Part shown: positions 25,401 through 35,438 of the stretch, piece by piece
Layout of the letters: each line of letters begins with the position of its first letter
Position numbering within the stretch: position 1 is the stretch's first letter
Assembly (NCBI GenBank): GCA_038501785.1
Contig: JBAMJR010000154.1
Location: 1,171,001-1,235,000, forward strand
Reading direction: 5' to 3'
DNA length: 64,000 bases
DNA from: Myoxocephalus aenaeus
Lineage: Eukaryota; Chordata; Actinopteri; Perciformes; Cottidae
Notes under the pieces: generated by a model
Database searches by the model: none
Seen by the model: the letters and a program-made list of their open reading frames with translations, nothing else
What the model was told of the DNA's origin: nothing
Position numbers and translations under genes: made by a program

Positions 25401-27054
25401 TTAGGTTATGGTTGCTTAAGGCAAGAGTTGGTATCCAGGTAATTCATGTAAATCCATGCAATGTCCCGTCACGTGGCTCCTTGGAGGCCCTGCTGCTTTC
25501 CTACCTCTGAATTCTGAATTAAACTCTTTTATAGTAAACCTTCTGTCTCCAGTGTCTGCTTTGTATCCTCATTCCCATATTTGTTTTTACAAGTAACATT
25601 TACAATGAGATTATTGGTCTGTATCTTACCCTGCAGTGCTTTAAACTGGCTGATCTTGTCTTTCAACATGGGACAGACTGAGTGAATTATGGTCTCCAGT
25701 AAATTTAGATTATTGTCACTGACGAGGTCCATGTGCTCCATCTCCAGGAAGACTTCCAGTGTAGACTGAAAAGTTAAGCAAATTCACAGTTCTACTTTAT
25801 TTTACCATCATGTAATATGATGCATGCTCTATGGCAGAAGCAGGATTCAAAATTAGATGTACATGAGCTAAAATGAACAATATATTTTTTTTTAAATGTA
25901 TCTTTTGATCAAGAATAAACAGTACTATTTATACAATATTATTATGGCTATGGATGTTTGCTTTAACACCATACTCATGTGGTTCAAACATTGATACTCA
26001 CAACATTTTCCTCCAGTTTTCTACGTGGAAGATATGTGTTTAACAAGAACTTCATATCTTTCAAGTCATCATCAATAATCTCCTCAGACAGGTTGTAAAG
26101 CAGCATCCTGGAAATACAGGGGAAATAACAAATGTAAGTAAAACTGTTCAATGTTGTCAAAGGACAAACACTAAGTCACTATAGTCACTTTTCTGAGGTC
26201 ACTGGATACATTTAGCAATGAGGATGCAACGCTGATTGGGAATATTGTGTGTGTCGAACGAAGTACTTTTATTATTTGAATGATAAAGGCGTCATGGCTG
26301 ATACCCATGGGCTCAAATGAGGGTCAGTAAGATTTGGAACGTGTCAAATTATATTCAGAGATAATCAGAAATAGTCTCTTGAATATTTGTAAACATGTAA
26401 AAGAAAACTATTAAAAATGAAAGGTTGTGAATGTGTAGAAAAGATTTTTGGAATATCTAAATACAATGTGTGTTTCTTAAATATACGGCGGGATTACACA
26501 AATAACTGTTTTATTTACATTATAGTACAGATGAAATGCAAACTCAGCGCTCAAACTTCTCACAGTGAAGTTGAAAGTGCACGCTCATATTTAAGTGCTT
26601 TTAACTGTAAAATCAGGACCAAAATTCATGCTTGCATCTTAAACGTACGAGTCAGTTGTATTTTTGTGCAACATCAACGCAGATATCAATCTATACATCT
26701 TTTCTACACACTCACACACTTTTATATACAATGACCGAGAATTATTTCTACACAACAGTTCACCCAAGTCCACCTGTAAGGTGAGATGAGGCGCCTGGTT
26801 GTAGATGCTCCGTCAGGGAGCTTGAGGTCACGTATCAGTCGGGTGCGTTGGATGATGAGGAGAAGCTCAGTCAGCAGGTATGGCCGCTCAGCAGAGAGGT
26901 GGTCTTGATCCCCCAGACGAGAGAAGAGGTCACTGGCCGACACCACGGAGGTCGGGTTTCGAGCCAGGAAGTCAGTGCAAAGAAATGCTAAAGCCTTTAC
27001 CTCGTCCTTATTCAGGGCCTTCCCCACATCTAAGAGGAGCCTCTGGAAATCCAT
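22437..27054 (-). CDS. casp8: Caspase-8-like initiator caspase with two DEDs
   Basis: This is an apical cysteine protease that joins death-receptor complexes through death-effector domains and cleaves after Asp. Thirteen coding exons, high to low: 26774-27054, 26002-26107, 25630-25765, 25104-25177, 24881-24929, 24550-24572, 24437-24467, 24252-24356, 24080-24153, 23782-23902, 23194-23692 and 22437-22599, plus a 5'UTR exon from 27595 up. The coding sum is 1662 nt, or 553 aa, in one frame. DED1 is about 1-80 (MDFQRLLLDVGKAL), DED2 about 95-175 (MLLYNLSEEIIDDDLKDMKF), then a linker of about 120 aa and the protease from 294. Catalytic His383 (LSHGTEG) and Cys426 (FFIQACQG) are present, as are Arg305 and Arg478 of the substrate pocket. 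The C-terminal KQMPQPAFSLRKKVVFP matches CASP8. Asp440 and Asp450 are candidate subunit cleavage sites. CASP10 or a fish-specific DED caspase cannot be excluded. It is not CFLAR, which lacks the catalytic Cys. Confidence 0.88.
22786..23145. repeat. hAT-type non-autonomous repeat, near full length
   Basis: It begins near GTTAGACCTGCATTCAAAAT and ends with GAGTAAATGTACTTTCCACC and ACT, the hallmark end of a common fish element. It lies in the last casp8 intron, just below the 23194-23692 exon. Diverged and non-coding. Confidence 0.6.
24080..25177 (-). other. casp8: casp8 inter-domain linker built of small exons
   Basis: Six exons (74, 49, 23, 31, 105 and 74 nt) lie between DED2 and the protease domain. 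They encode a Ser/Thr/Asn/Gln-rich linker with no domain that I recognise, including QNVFHGEDDCVALSLELSGL. Each has consensus splice sites and the phases fit only when all six are used. This makes the linker longer than in human CASP8 and the whole protein about 70 aa longer than the roughly 480 aa usual for the family. Confidence 0.75.
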
Positions 27055-27594
27055 TTTGTGTGCTAAAAAAAAGATGCAAGATAGCTTCACTCAAATGTCT
27101 GGTTTCTCTGTTGGGATGTATGTGGCCTGACACCGTATGTGGTACAACATGTGAGCGGGTCTTTATCCTCACAGATATAGGAATGTTGATAATACTGGAT
27201 AATATTGATAATTGTTAATATAATAATAATATTGATGATTGTTGACAATTCTGTGATCTATTTTGTATTAGCCCTTAGCCAATACATCTACATGCTGCCA
27301 GTGCTTTAAACCTATGTGTATGTGTGTGTTTGAGAGAGAGAAAGCAGGTTATGAGTTAGAGAGGAAAAATGCTTTCAGAGTATTTAGAAAAACTAATCTC
27401 ATGAGAAGACAACAAGTGTCTTATCTCAAACAAAATCCCAACAGCCTGGCATACCATCACATGATCATATGAACACTTATGGCTACATTGTCACTATCAA
27501 ACATAACTCATAACTCTCATAACTTTGATTAGATTAGGTTTCAGCTCGAATCAACAATTAAACCAGACGTTTAGACTTGATAACCGTGTGTTAC

Positions 27595-27675
27595 CTGTCT
27601 GGAGAGGAGTTTTCAGCAGACCCGACAACCGAAGAAGAAATGTGTTGTCAACATACTCGAGGTAGGCCGACTGGA
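27595..27675 (-). other. casp8: casp8 5'UTR exon (probable)
   Basis: A consensus donor (CAG then GTAAC on the minus strand, exon edge 27595) sits about 75 bases downstream of where transcription should start from the TATA box at 27699-27706. The coding exon acceptor is near 27062, immediately before CACAAAATGG. The exon would be non-coding. Confidence 0.6.
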
Positions 27676-27698
27676 TGCAACTGAAGACCACTGATAAC

Positions 27699-27706
27699 TA
27701 TTTATA
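27699..27706 (-). promoter_or_regulatory. casp8: TATA box of casp8
   Basis: On the minus strand the sequence reads CATATAAATAG, a canonical TATAAATA box. It is about 100 bases above the first donor site and about 30 bases before the inferred start near 27672. Confidence 0.6.
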
Positions 27707-27793
27707 TGAGCTATAATATACACGAACTTAACGGAGACTTTGCACTTCGGGCGCAGTCCGTCTCTAAACACTTACAGTAAAGTAGGAAGTTAA

Positions 27794-27812
27794 AGCGAAA
27801 GTGAAAGAAAGC
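27794..27812 (-). promoter_or_regulatory. casp8: Interferon-type (ISRE/IRF) element upstream of casp8
   Basis: The plus strand has three spaced GAAA cores, AAAGCGAAAGTGAAAGAAAG (27794-27813). This fits the GAAANNGAAA core bound by IRF factors. It lies about 95 bases upstream of the casp8 TATA box, a usual place for an interferon-responsive element. Function is inferred from the motif only. Confidence 0.6.
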
Positions 27813-27814
27813 GG

Positions 27815-28862
27815 TCTGAACAACACGGAGCTGCTATTGGCTCATCCTGCAGAGACAAGTTAATTGTTACGACAGGTCAGCTGCCGTAAATCATATTCAT
27901 GTTTTCAGTTGAGTCCACTGAGCCCGTTCTCTGTATACATCCTTTTTAGCAACCTCGTTGTACTTTTTTGTTTATCATTCATTTTATTTATGTATGGTTT
28001 TGAAACAAAAAGGAACAAAATATACTCTTTCCAAATAATTACTTGTATAGTCATTTACAACCATTGGCTAAAATAATGAAAATAAATCATCTTTTTTAAT
28101 ATAATATACGTACTTGGTTAAGTTTAGAAAATGATAATGGTTTGGGTTGAAATAAACCATTTCTGGCAGAAACTCCTAAAGACAAATGTCATCTTTGCCT
28201 TTTTATGATCATTTAGTCATGTACCCCCACATGCTTTGCCTATTTATTTATTTTTAGGAAATTTTCTGACTCAGTGTACTTAGATAGTCAACTGAGTCAA
28301 GGATATACAACTTACAACCATGAGAGGCTACATTAATTTATTCTTAAAAGGAACAAACAAACAGGTAGTCCAACATCATTACATACAATTCTTACTTTTG
28401 ATTCACATCACATAGGAACATATGATAGTAAAAATATACCATAAAATATAGTTCAAACGTTTGATCACCATTCTAAATCAGTGTGTATTAAACTGCAGGT
28501 AACCAGAACAACAATGCAGTTCTTCATTCAGGGTTGTTACCATTTGACTTGCATGACTAAAAAGATTTAAACAAACTATGATTTTTTTTTTTTAAATGGA
28601 TAACACTTTCCTTTTCTGGTTGACATTTCAAGGTGATATACAGTATATAATAAAGACGTCAGCTGAGGCCTCCACTCTGTCGGTTATTTTTAGTTATTAG
28701 GACATTTTATGCTGCATTTCAACTAATAAAGTAACGTATATTAAACTTGCTATTGTGAGCCACAGATACCTTTTAAGTAGGCCTGTAATATCCCTAAATA
28801 ATAGTTAAATATTCTAGTAGTTAAGTGGGTAGTTAAATATTATAATCTGGAAATAATATTAA
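27815..28862. other. Intergenic region between casp8 and fam237a
   Basis: About 1 kb of AT-rich DNA with short T and A runs, and no exon, RNA gene or mobile element that I can recognise. A minus-strand fam237a 3'UTR may occupy the part just below 28863. Confidence 0.5.
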
Positions 28863-29026
28863 CTATTTGTAGTAGAGTGTTTTTGATCTGGGTTTGATCT
28901 TCAGGGTCTTGATGTGTCCTCTGGGTCTCACTCTGACACCGAGCCACGCCCGGGTGTTAGATCCTGAGCTGTTCCATCTGAAGGACTCTATAAAAGACCC
29001 ACATCCACGCGCACACACACGCGCAT

Positions 29027-29096
<70 letters not shown>

Positions 29097-29449
29097 TTTA
29101 GTGCTGATGGTAAAGGTGAATTTCAACTACCTTGTGTATTTCATCTTCTGGGTTGCTTGTGAATAATAACTGCTTATAGACATATGCATTTATGCGTCAC
29201 ATTAATGCACAGCTAGGACTATTATCCCTGAACATTGCACTTATTCTCTTTACTATGAAAGTATGAACACCCTCTGACTAATGTTTTTACACACCCTGCA
29301 CAAAACTGTACAGCTCTCTCATGCTATTATATTGTAGGCATACATGGTACAGTTATATTGACCATATTTGTTGTAATCTTTTTCATATTTTTATTGTAAT
29401 GTTTCTATGTTTACTTTACTTTTGCAGTATAATAATAATAATACATTAT

Positions 29450-29520
<71 letters not shown>

Positions 29521-29960
29521 AAAATAGAGAGCAGGGATATTAGGGGCGCCACATACACTTTAACTAGTCCTATGAAATACCAAGGACACTTACTGTCAGT
29601 GATGAGGGAGTGCAAAGTGGTGGTGTGCCTGCGTCCCAGGCCGTGACTTTTGGACAGCACGCAGTCCAGATAGAGGTCCCAGAAGACCCGGGCCAGGTCC
29701 CAAAACAGCGCCGTGTGTTTGCTGTTGTCTGACGACCTGAGGAACACCATCGTGTCCCAGAAGGCGGGCACAGTGTCAGCGATCCTCGGGGAGCGCATCT
29801 CCAGCAGCAGAGCGGAGGAAGAGTCCCAGCACTGCGGGTTGGACCGGTGGGCCGTCAGGGGGTCGTCAGGAGCCGGCTTCTGGCTCTGCAGCGGCACGGC
29901 ACACATGCAGCTCAGCACGAACACTGTAGCCACAGGTGTGTTCAGGAGCACCGGGACCAT
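28863..29960 (-). CDS. fam237a: FAM237A, precursor of neurosecretory protein GL
   Basis: FAM237A is a secreted hypothalamic peptide precursor, reported to give the amidated peptide NPGL and to activate GPR83 (from memory). Two coding exons (29594-29960, 367 nt; 28863-28987, 125 nt) join in phase 1 and give 163 aa. The ATG is the first codon after a consensus acceptor, and an upstream non-coding exon has its donor at 30469. Residues 1-26 form a signal peptide. The mature region has the conserved CWDSSSALLLEM, FWDTMVFLRSS, and ALFWDLARVFWDLYLDCVLS blocks. Cys44 and Cys100 would form the single disulfide. SHGLGRR (105-111) supplies the amidation Gly and dibasic cut, leaving a C-terminal Leu-amide. 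The tail after it is basic and poorly conserved. Synteny next to adam23 agrees with human. The second exon assignment rests on phase and position more than on similarity. Confidence 0.9.
29028..29092. repeat. (CA)n microsatellite in the fam237a intron
   Basis: An almost uninterrupted CA tract starts about 40 bases upstream (transcript sense) of the fam237a last-exon acceptor. It reads as (GT)n in the transcript, where it takes the place of the usual intron 3' end. Confidence 0.95.
29450..29519. repeat. (TAA)n microsatellite in the fam237a intron
   Basis: About 23 TAA units lie about 75 bases downstream (transcript sense) of the fam237a coding-exon donor. An open frame that reads through it as poly-Tyr is an artefact. 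Confidence 0.95.
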
Positions 29961-30468
29961 CTGCAGAAGACGCAACAGGTCAGGTGTTTCTATTGAGTAT
30001 CAGTAAGGTGAGCTGACATTACTGATCAGGTCATTCATTTAGATATCTTAAAGCTCAGCAAGTTCACATTTAAAAACTGACACACGTCTCTCAAAACAAA
30101 TGTTGTTGTTTTTAGGAATTACCTTTAATTGTATATAATGTGGATGCTAAAAGCCTAATGCATTTCAGAAGGCTACATCTGCAAACATAGAGGCAAACAT
30201 ATGCCCCATATCTTGTATTATAGGAGGTCCAAATATGTTTTAATTACAGGCTAATAATTCGCCCTACAATAAAAAAGAGTCGACCATAATTATCTGTGCT
30301 GATTAGTTCTTTAATTAACCAGGAAACATAAAGAACCTCAAACAACAGTAGAACAGATCAGTAATAAACTAGAAAACGGAATATAGGATCAAATATAAAT
30401 TATGATAATATAAAAGAAATATAAAGGTAGTCTAAATAAAGCGCAGTAATGAAATGAAATGTACTTAC

Positions 30469-30530
30469 CACCAAAGCTGGGCCGACTAACAAGACTGGTG
30501 TTGATTGGAGCTTGGTAAATATCTGTTGGG
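30469..30530 (-). other. fam237a: fam237a 5'UTR exon (probable)
   Basis: A perfect donor (GTG then GTAAGTAC on the minus strand) lies 508 bases above the coding exon acceptor at 29961. No ATG in frame with the coding exon precedes it in the stretch I read, so the exon looks non-coding. The upper limit is a guess. Confidence 0.5.
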
Positions 30531-30535
30531 TCTTA

Positions 30536-30547
30536 ATTGACGTCAAT
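30536..30547. promoter_or_regulatory. fam237a: Full cAMP-response palindrome near fam237a start
   Basis: ATTGACGTCAAT contains the full TGACGTCA site for CREB/ATF. It lies about 70 bases above the donor of the first fam237a exon. Full palindromic sites near start sites are typical of neuropeptide genes. Regulation is inferred. Confidence 0.5.
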
Positions 30548-32069
30548 GCCTCCCTCCTTTGCAAGCAGTACTTTTGTACCTTTATGTTTTTAAATATGTA
30601 CTGCCTATGTGTATAAATTCAACCTTTAAAGAACAATTTGCTGCCATTATCAATGTTGTTGGAGACTCTTGGTCATGTTCAGGTAATCTTCTTTTCAATG
30701 CTATTTATTTTATTTATTTATTTTTCATCAGCTGAATTGTTGAATATCTTTGTTGCATTATTTCCCAATTATTCATGAATTAATTCATATTGTGGAAAAT
30801 GTGCAAAACTAACTGCAAAAAAATAAGTTTTTGTTTGAGGGTTTTTTCTGCACACACTGATCAACTTGGTGAATCAGGAATACATCCAGTGGCTCTTCCA
30901 ACTCAATAATGATCAATACTTTTAGGAAGATTATCTCATGTGGTTGCTTCTCTGCTGAGTCCAAAAATGAGAACATTTGAGTAAAGAGATTTCTTAATAT
31001 CGCTTTGTTCAGATTAGGACCTTGCCCAACAAGAGAAGCTCTATATGTCCAGCTGCTTTAGAGCATCTGACTAAAGGCTTCTTTCTGCCATCTGCCAATC
31101 TGAACTTGATTATTTTTCATGAAGAAAATCTAATTGTTTCTGGTGCAAATAAAGAAAGAAAACGTTTGTGACCATATCCACATTCAGAGCTTTAAGTCAG
31201 TGGTATATTGTGCTTAATGTATATCCAAGACGTTTTCAGATAAAAAGCCGGCAGAAAACATAAGCAATCTGACATCAGTTCTGCTTTATGTAAAAAAAAT
31301 AGCTGAGTCATGAACGGTGTTTCAGTGAGTGATGCACGAGTAACATTTATATGCTTTTACTGAAATGTCACATGCCTGATCTCAAATGTAATTACTTTCT
31401 CAGTCAGGGGCCAAGACTAAATGTACTGGGAAGGTTTTTTCCCCATTCATTCATTCTTCTAAGGATGCAAGGAAGCAGACGGTATAGGACAATTTCCACT
31501 GCAAAGCCTAAATTATAACTTTTAAATGAAACCCATTTTCAGATTCATATTGAAACACAAACTGTGTTGTTAGGATGCTTCTAGACTGGAAGAGAGGGTG
31601 GGCGGTACAAATTATTATTATTAACTCAGAAGGTTGTTTATCGAGCATGGGTTATGAGGGAATAACATTTCAGGAGATTTTCTTCTCCACAAACTGATCA
31701 TCAAGGTTACAGATCAGTGATTTCCAACTAAGGGCGCCATGTGCACAAGCTTGTACCTTCAACTTTTTTATAAAAAATCTTTCAAAGCAAGTTCTTAATC
31801 TTTTACGTTTCCAAGCAGTAAAACATTACATTGTTAACTAAACAAAAATACCGTGTTTTTTTTTCTTCTGAACTTTAACTTGGATGTATGCTCATGTAGG
31901 CAGAAATATCCAATATTATGGACACCAAGTTTTCAAAGTCACCAGTATGTAGGCAAGAAAAATTCAATATCAACTTCAACCATTGATTCTATCACTGTGT
32001 AATACACTCAAAATAATTGTTTGAACATTTATAAAGTTGACCTCGCGTTTTAACTTTTGACATGATATT
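30548..32069. other. Intergenic region upstream of fam237a
   Basis: About 1.5 kb of AT-rich DNA above fam237a. It contains no exon or RNA gene that I recognise. It should hold the rest of the fam237a promoter. Confidence 0.5.
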
Positions 32070-32074
32070 ATAAC

Positions 32075-33041
32075 TCTTCAAGCTCCTCAAGGAGGTCAAC
32101 CTTTTCCTGATCTCCAGATTTGTTCGTGAGGAGTTGCTTGTTTTGTGAACCATGCCTGAAAACTGGTCCAACAACACCACAGAGTTTGATCATTTCGGGG
32201 ATCAAGACCCATCCATATAGGTCGCTGAAGCAGTCAAAAAGCTCCTTGATGCTAAGTGTGGACATCAGGGACAGTGGCAGATTCTGATGGTTGTTCCCAT
32301 TTTTCTAAAAGGGTGACCAGAGGGTGTGCTCCAATTATCGGGGTAGCACACTTCTCAGCCTCCCTGGGAAAGTTTATTCTAGGGTGCTGGAAAGGAGGCT
32401 CAGACTGATTGTCGAACCTCAGATCCAGGAGGAGCAATGCAAATTCTGTCCTGGAACAGTGGACTTACTCTTTACTGTTGCAGGTCGGTTGGAGATGTCA
32501 TGGGAGTTTGCATGTGTGTTTTGCACTTGGAGAAGGCTTTTTGTCCCCCAGAGAGTCCTCTGGGAATAAAGGAGTATTGGGGTAATTGCAACAAGCAATC
32601 CAGTCCTTGTATAAATAGTGATAGCTGTGTCTATATACTTGGGACAAAGTCAAACGTGTTTCCTTCACCAGGGTTGTCCCTTTTCATCAATCCGGTTTGT
32701 GATTTTCATGGATAGGATCTCAAGATGCAGCCAGGGGGAACAGAGGTTCCAGTTTGGGGACCACAGAATTGCGTCTCTTTTTGCGGGGTAGTTTGCCTCC
32801 CGGACACCTCAATTTAGAGGTCCAACTGGAAGTCCATCCAGTGAGAGGCTCCAGGGTAGACCCAGAACACACTGCAGGGATTACATATCGCGTAATCCAA
32901 TATTGTGAAACGCCTTGGGTCTCCCAGAAAGAGCTGGAGAACATTGCTGGGAGAGGGACTTCTGTAATGCACTGCCCCTCAGCGTGCAGCCCCGTGACCT
33001 GGCCATGGATAAGCAGAGGATAATGGATGAATGGATGGATT
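32075..33041 (+). mobile_element. Decayed RTE/Rex3-like LINE fragment
   Basis: Frame-broken reverse-transcriptase sequence. The clearest part, CSNYRGSTLLSLPGKVYSRV (from 32327), is a motif of fish non-LTR elements, followed by LERRLRLIVEPQIQEEQC and, in another frame, LEKAFCPPE for the usual LEKAFDRVP. The region with the catalytic FADD motif is missing: near 32780 the sequence jumps to the element's 3' end. It finishes with a GATG-type tail (33020-33041), which is characteristic of Rex3. It also lacks a block near 32255. It is 5'-truncated, internally deleted and inactive. The family assignment is from memory. Confidence 0.75.
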
Positions 33042-33607
33042 AACTGAACAGTTTGATATTTTAGGCTATTCCCTTTTTTTTGCAGAAAGTTAGATGTTGG
33101 GATCAATACCACTTAATATCACCATGTCCACACTTGAACTTGATTTGTGGTTTTACAGAGTTATTTGCCAAATAACATTTCTCACTAAGCTCAGCTAACA
33201 ATCACTTGGCTGTATCTTAATAAAGGGGCCATATATCCTTGTGGTCCCACGGTCATCTTTGTAAGAGGTTGGTTGGACAGCGATATCAATCTCATTATCA
33301 AACTCTAAGTAAGAAACGGAATAATTATATTTCCCAATGTCAGACTTGTTTTGTGATTATGTGATTGTTAAAAGGCCTCATAGTAATAACACTGACCCAG
33401 ACCAATGTAAAGCACTTTAATATATGCAGCGGTCAAATATATATTTAAGTGTTTTCTACACTAATCCATAATGTGTACATGTAACAAAAAATAGAGTTGC
33501 CGTCTTAAATCTTCAGCCATATATGTCATACTAAAGGAGATCAAATAAAAAGGTTGTGATGATTCGGAAGGGAAAACACAGAAACGCTCAGATAAAATTT
33601 GTCATAG
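33042..33607. other. Intergenic, nothing recognised
   Basis: About 560 bases between the LINE relic and the probable end of the adam23 transcript. I see no gene, RNA or repeat. Confidence 0.5.
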
Positions 33608-33613
33608 TTTATT
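33608..33613 (-). other. adam23: Candidate polyadenylation signal, adam23
   Basis: TTTATT on the plus strand reads AATAAA on the minus strand, about 1.8 kb downstream of the adam23 stop. It would give a 3'UTR of 33.6-35.4 kb. Other hexamers could also be used. Confidence 0.4.
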
Positions 33614-35392
33614 CATCCGTCCAAATGTACATGATGCAGTGAGAGAGGGATCACCGGATGATGAGTAACATGGAGGATTACAACGATGCCAGTGCTATGG
33701 CAGCACCTGGAACACACCAACTATCAGCTGGACTGGAAATAATAGCCCTGCACAAGAAAACTGTTCAGGCCTCGATATGTACAGGCACCATACAGTGTGT
33801 TTGTGTACGTGCGTGTGCATGTGTGAGATTAAAAATATCAGACCGGATGAAAAACACACAAAAAAATATTTTCAGTTACACAAATGTAAAAGGGTGCACT
33901 CTCGCTTTTCATTGGAAATATTAATTCATTCTTTTTTTTCTATTTGTCCATTCATAGTTTGAGTACGTTGAAGCGGAGTGAAACCAGACGTAGGAGTGGC
34001 CAAATACAAAAGATTAGCTGATTAGCAGAAAGTTTTTTGTAATTCCATGTCTACGTTGATATTAATTTACCCATACGTTTGTGCAATATCTCTCTTTGCA
34101 TAGTAAATAAAAGTTAAATGTTTTTGTTGTTGACATGCACCTATCTTTTGTAGCATATTTTTCTTGCAGATTTTGGGGACTCCCATATAGAATTATAAGC
34201 CCACTATAGTGAATGCATGCAGCGTTACCGGTAGAGCTGAACTTGATTTCTGCTAAGGGTTTATGAGAGCAAAAAGTTAAGCCAGTATAGTGGGTGTTGA
34301 TGCGGACTGTTACGTGAGACCTGGCTGGACAGGTGAGCGCCTGCATGGACAGACGTTCATGCCCTCAGCAGTAGGAGAGGCACCACTGGATGCAGACAGA
34401 GGGAAAGTGCTCTGTGTGCAACAACATCCATATGTTCTAGTGATTGGTTCTTTGGCTTCTGAGTCACTGTTGAAGATACTCCGGGAGGGGGGAGGGAGGG
34501 GGTGTCTTGTGACATTAATCTGAGGCGATATCAGTCTGAATCACTCTAGAACTGACATGCTTCTCCTCGACCACCATAGCTACTCTGTCCGCTGAATTTA
34601 ACCTTTGACCCAAAGCCCAGACAATGGCAGGAAGCTGTGCAGCGTGCAATTACAGTTTTGGCCCAAATCCCTTTTTTTTTTGTCAAGAACATTACCAAAA
34701 ACACCCGCTATACAACATGCTAAGATTTAAAAAAATAAAAACATAAGCAATTGATGTTCTTTTAAAATATGCTGTTATTCCAAACCTGAACTCTTCATTT
34801 ATGTACAATTTTGTGTGTGTGTGTGCATTCACTAGGTGGTCTGCACTGCCCCTATGGGTCCTCACATGCAGCCTCCTAAAACAGCCCCTAAAACGTGAAC
34901 TATAGGAGCTTCAACCATCTTTCCACTGGGTTTGGTTTTTAACAAGGCCCTACCCCTGCATTAGACAATTCAGTAGTTTTTTTCTTTGTATGTGTTTGCG
35001 GTATAGCTTTCGTAGCCATGCAGAGCCCTGCAGAGAGGGCTCTTCATGCCAGGGGGCCAGCAAGCAGCACGCCTTTGTGCGAATAGTCATGCCAGGTGAG
35101 AGAGTGGTGTGGATTCCGCCTGAACGCCTGTGCACTGGCACTAAAGGATGGAAGAGGAGCTCTGTCACTCTAGAGATCAGGGTGGGGGTGGGGGTTTGTT
35201 ACATGGGTGAGGTGGAGTTGAAAAGGCTGCATTTCTAACGTCACTACGATGGAATTTGTTAAAATGTCCACTATGTCTTTTTCAAGTAAATCTAATGCCA
35301 AAGATCAGCAGTAATAAGTGCAGTCCAGCTGTCAGGTAGCCAACTAAGGGAGCCTTGAAGGAGTCCGTCTGTGATCGCCATCTCTCCTTGCG
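33614..35392 (-). other. adam23: adam23 3'UTR (probable)
   Basis: Sequence between the adam23 stop at 35393-35395 and the candidate poly(A) signal. There is no other coding feature. Short open frames here lack splice context and family resemblance. Confidence 0.45.
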
Positions 35393-35438
35393 TTAAATGG
35401 CTGAAGCGTTGGGGTCGTATCGCCGTTTCTTCACATTT
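35393..35438 (-). CDS. adam23: adam23 last coding exon
   Basis: The acceptor is TGTAAG and the exon reads NVKKRRYDPNASAI and TAA. The basic juxtamembrane stretch matches human NVKKRRFDP. The final residues differ from human QQGPI. Both transmembrane exons enter it in phase 2. Confidence 0.88.

Noticed and set aside
22437..27054. CFLAR (c-FLIP) as the identity of the DED gene
   Set aside because: The catalytic Cys (QACQG) and His (SHG) are intact; c-FLIP lacks the active-site cysteine.
28985..28995. TATA-like CTCTATAAAAGAC on the plus strand
   Set aside because: It is the reverse complement of the pyrimidine tract and acceptor of the fam237a last exon. No plus-strand gene follows.
29451..29593. 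Extension of the fam237a frame into the (TAA)n repeat as poly-Tyr
   Set aside because: A consensus donor at 29593 ends the exon, and the tail exon at 28863-28987 fits in phase.
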